Source: Nematostella vectensis
Lineage: Eukaryota > Cnidaria > Anthozoa > Actiniaria > Edwardsiidae
Reading direction: 5' to 3'
Assembly (NCBI RefSeq): GCF_932526225.1
Contig: NC_064036.1
Span: forward strand, 8,627,519-8,691,518
DNA length: 64,000 nucleotides
This document shows, piece after piece, positions 63,950 through 64,000 of this stretch; within the stretch, counting starts at the first letter, position 1, and each line of letters opens with the position of its first letter. Made by a program: the position numbers and the translations under genes. The notes beneath the pieces were generated by a model. That model searched no databases and was not told the DNA's origin. It saw only the letters and a list, made by a program, of their open reading frames with translations.

Positions 63950-64000
63950 GTAGGTTTATCAGATTCCATGTTTCAAATCATTACGGATGATTGAAACGTT

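Larger units (their letters stand above)
56828..64000 (+). repeat. Kazal-linker array, block 2 (12 units, continues past the window)
   Basis: Twelve ~614-bp units from 56828 to the window end, each with a Kazal exon, linker A (33 nt) and linker B (48 nt). A longer period is visible: units at 61132 and 62975 (1,843 bp apart) and at 59904 and 63589 (3,685 bp apart) share private variants in introns, so groups of three units were duplicated recently. Confidence 0.93.

Noticed and set aside
61058-63083. Repeated 60-codon frames on the - strand in the array
   Set aside because: They are antisense shadows of the Kazal exons and repeat only because the units do.

Overview
This is eukaryotic (animal) genomic DNA. 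One very large, intron-rich gene on the + strand fills almost the whole window, and I see no convincing gene on the - strand. I traced about 144 exons joined by GT-AG splice sites (one GC-AG). Every exon keeps one continuous reading frame, giving about 24.3 kb of coding sequence, or roughly 8,090 residues. The gene is open at both ends: the first exon seen starts in mid-codon (phase 1), no signal-peptide exon is visible upstream, and the last repeat units run into position 64000. Arrays of thyroglobulin type-1 (Tg1), VWA, WAP and follistatin/Kazal modules, short introns and many small inverted-repeat elements suggest a marine invertebrate. An anthozoan cnidarian is my best guess, because multi-Tg1 inhibitors are known from sea anemones, but this is inference.

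Layout. 1-823: non-coding. 824-9429: eight Tg1 modules with one VWA (6706-7633); the intron before Tg1-5 holds a 2.76-kb inverted-repeat element. 10824-12613: two VWA modules. 13057-17363: nine Tg1 modules and one small Pro-rich linker exon. 17615-18998: an inverted-repeat element. 19207-34149: 31 consecutive Tg1 modules. 34493-40586: five VWA modules. 40848-44618: eight Tg1 modules. 44844-45014: one WAP module followed by a minisatellite. 45791-46669: the ninth VWA, the only one with an intact metal site. 46866-64000: 24 follistatin/Kazal modules separated by Thr/Pro-rich linker exons, mostly in two blocks of near-identical ~614-bp units. In total there are 56 Tg1, 9 VWA, 1 WAP and 24 follistatin/Kazal modules.

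How it may work. Tg1 modules can inhibit papain-like cysteine and some aspartic proteases, Kazal and WAP modules inhibit serine proteases, and VWA modules mediate protein binding. The product therefore looks like a giant secreted or extracellular-matrix multi-inhibitor or scaffold protein. Each Tg1, WAP and Kazal module is one exon bounded by phase-1 introns, so modules can be copied or lost without shifting the frame. VWA modules are split phase 1-0-1.

Points that stand out: (1) disulfides lost as matched pairs, Cys3+Cys4 in two Tg1 modules and Cys3+Cys6 in all 16 amplified Kazal units; (2) eight of nine VWA modules lack the metal-binding Asp; (3) intronic tandem repeats that are repeated copies of the preceding exon's 3' end plus its splice donor, at five places; (4) four inverted-repeat elements in introns, two with clear target duplications (9 bp, TTAA).
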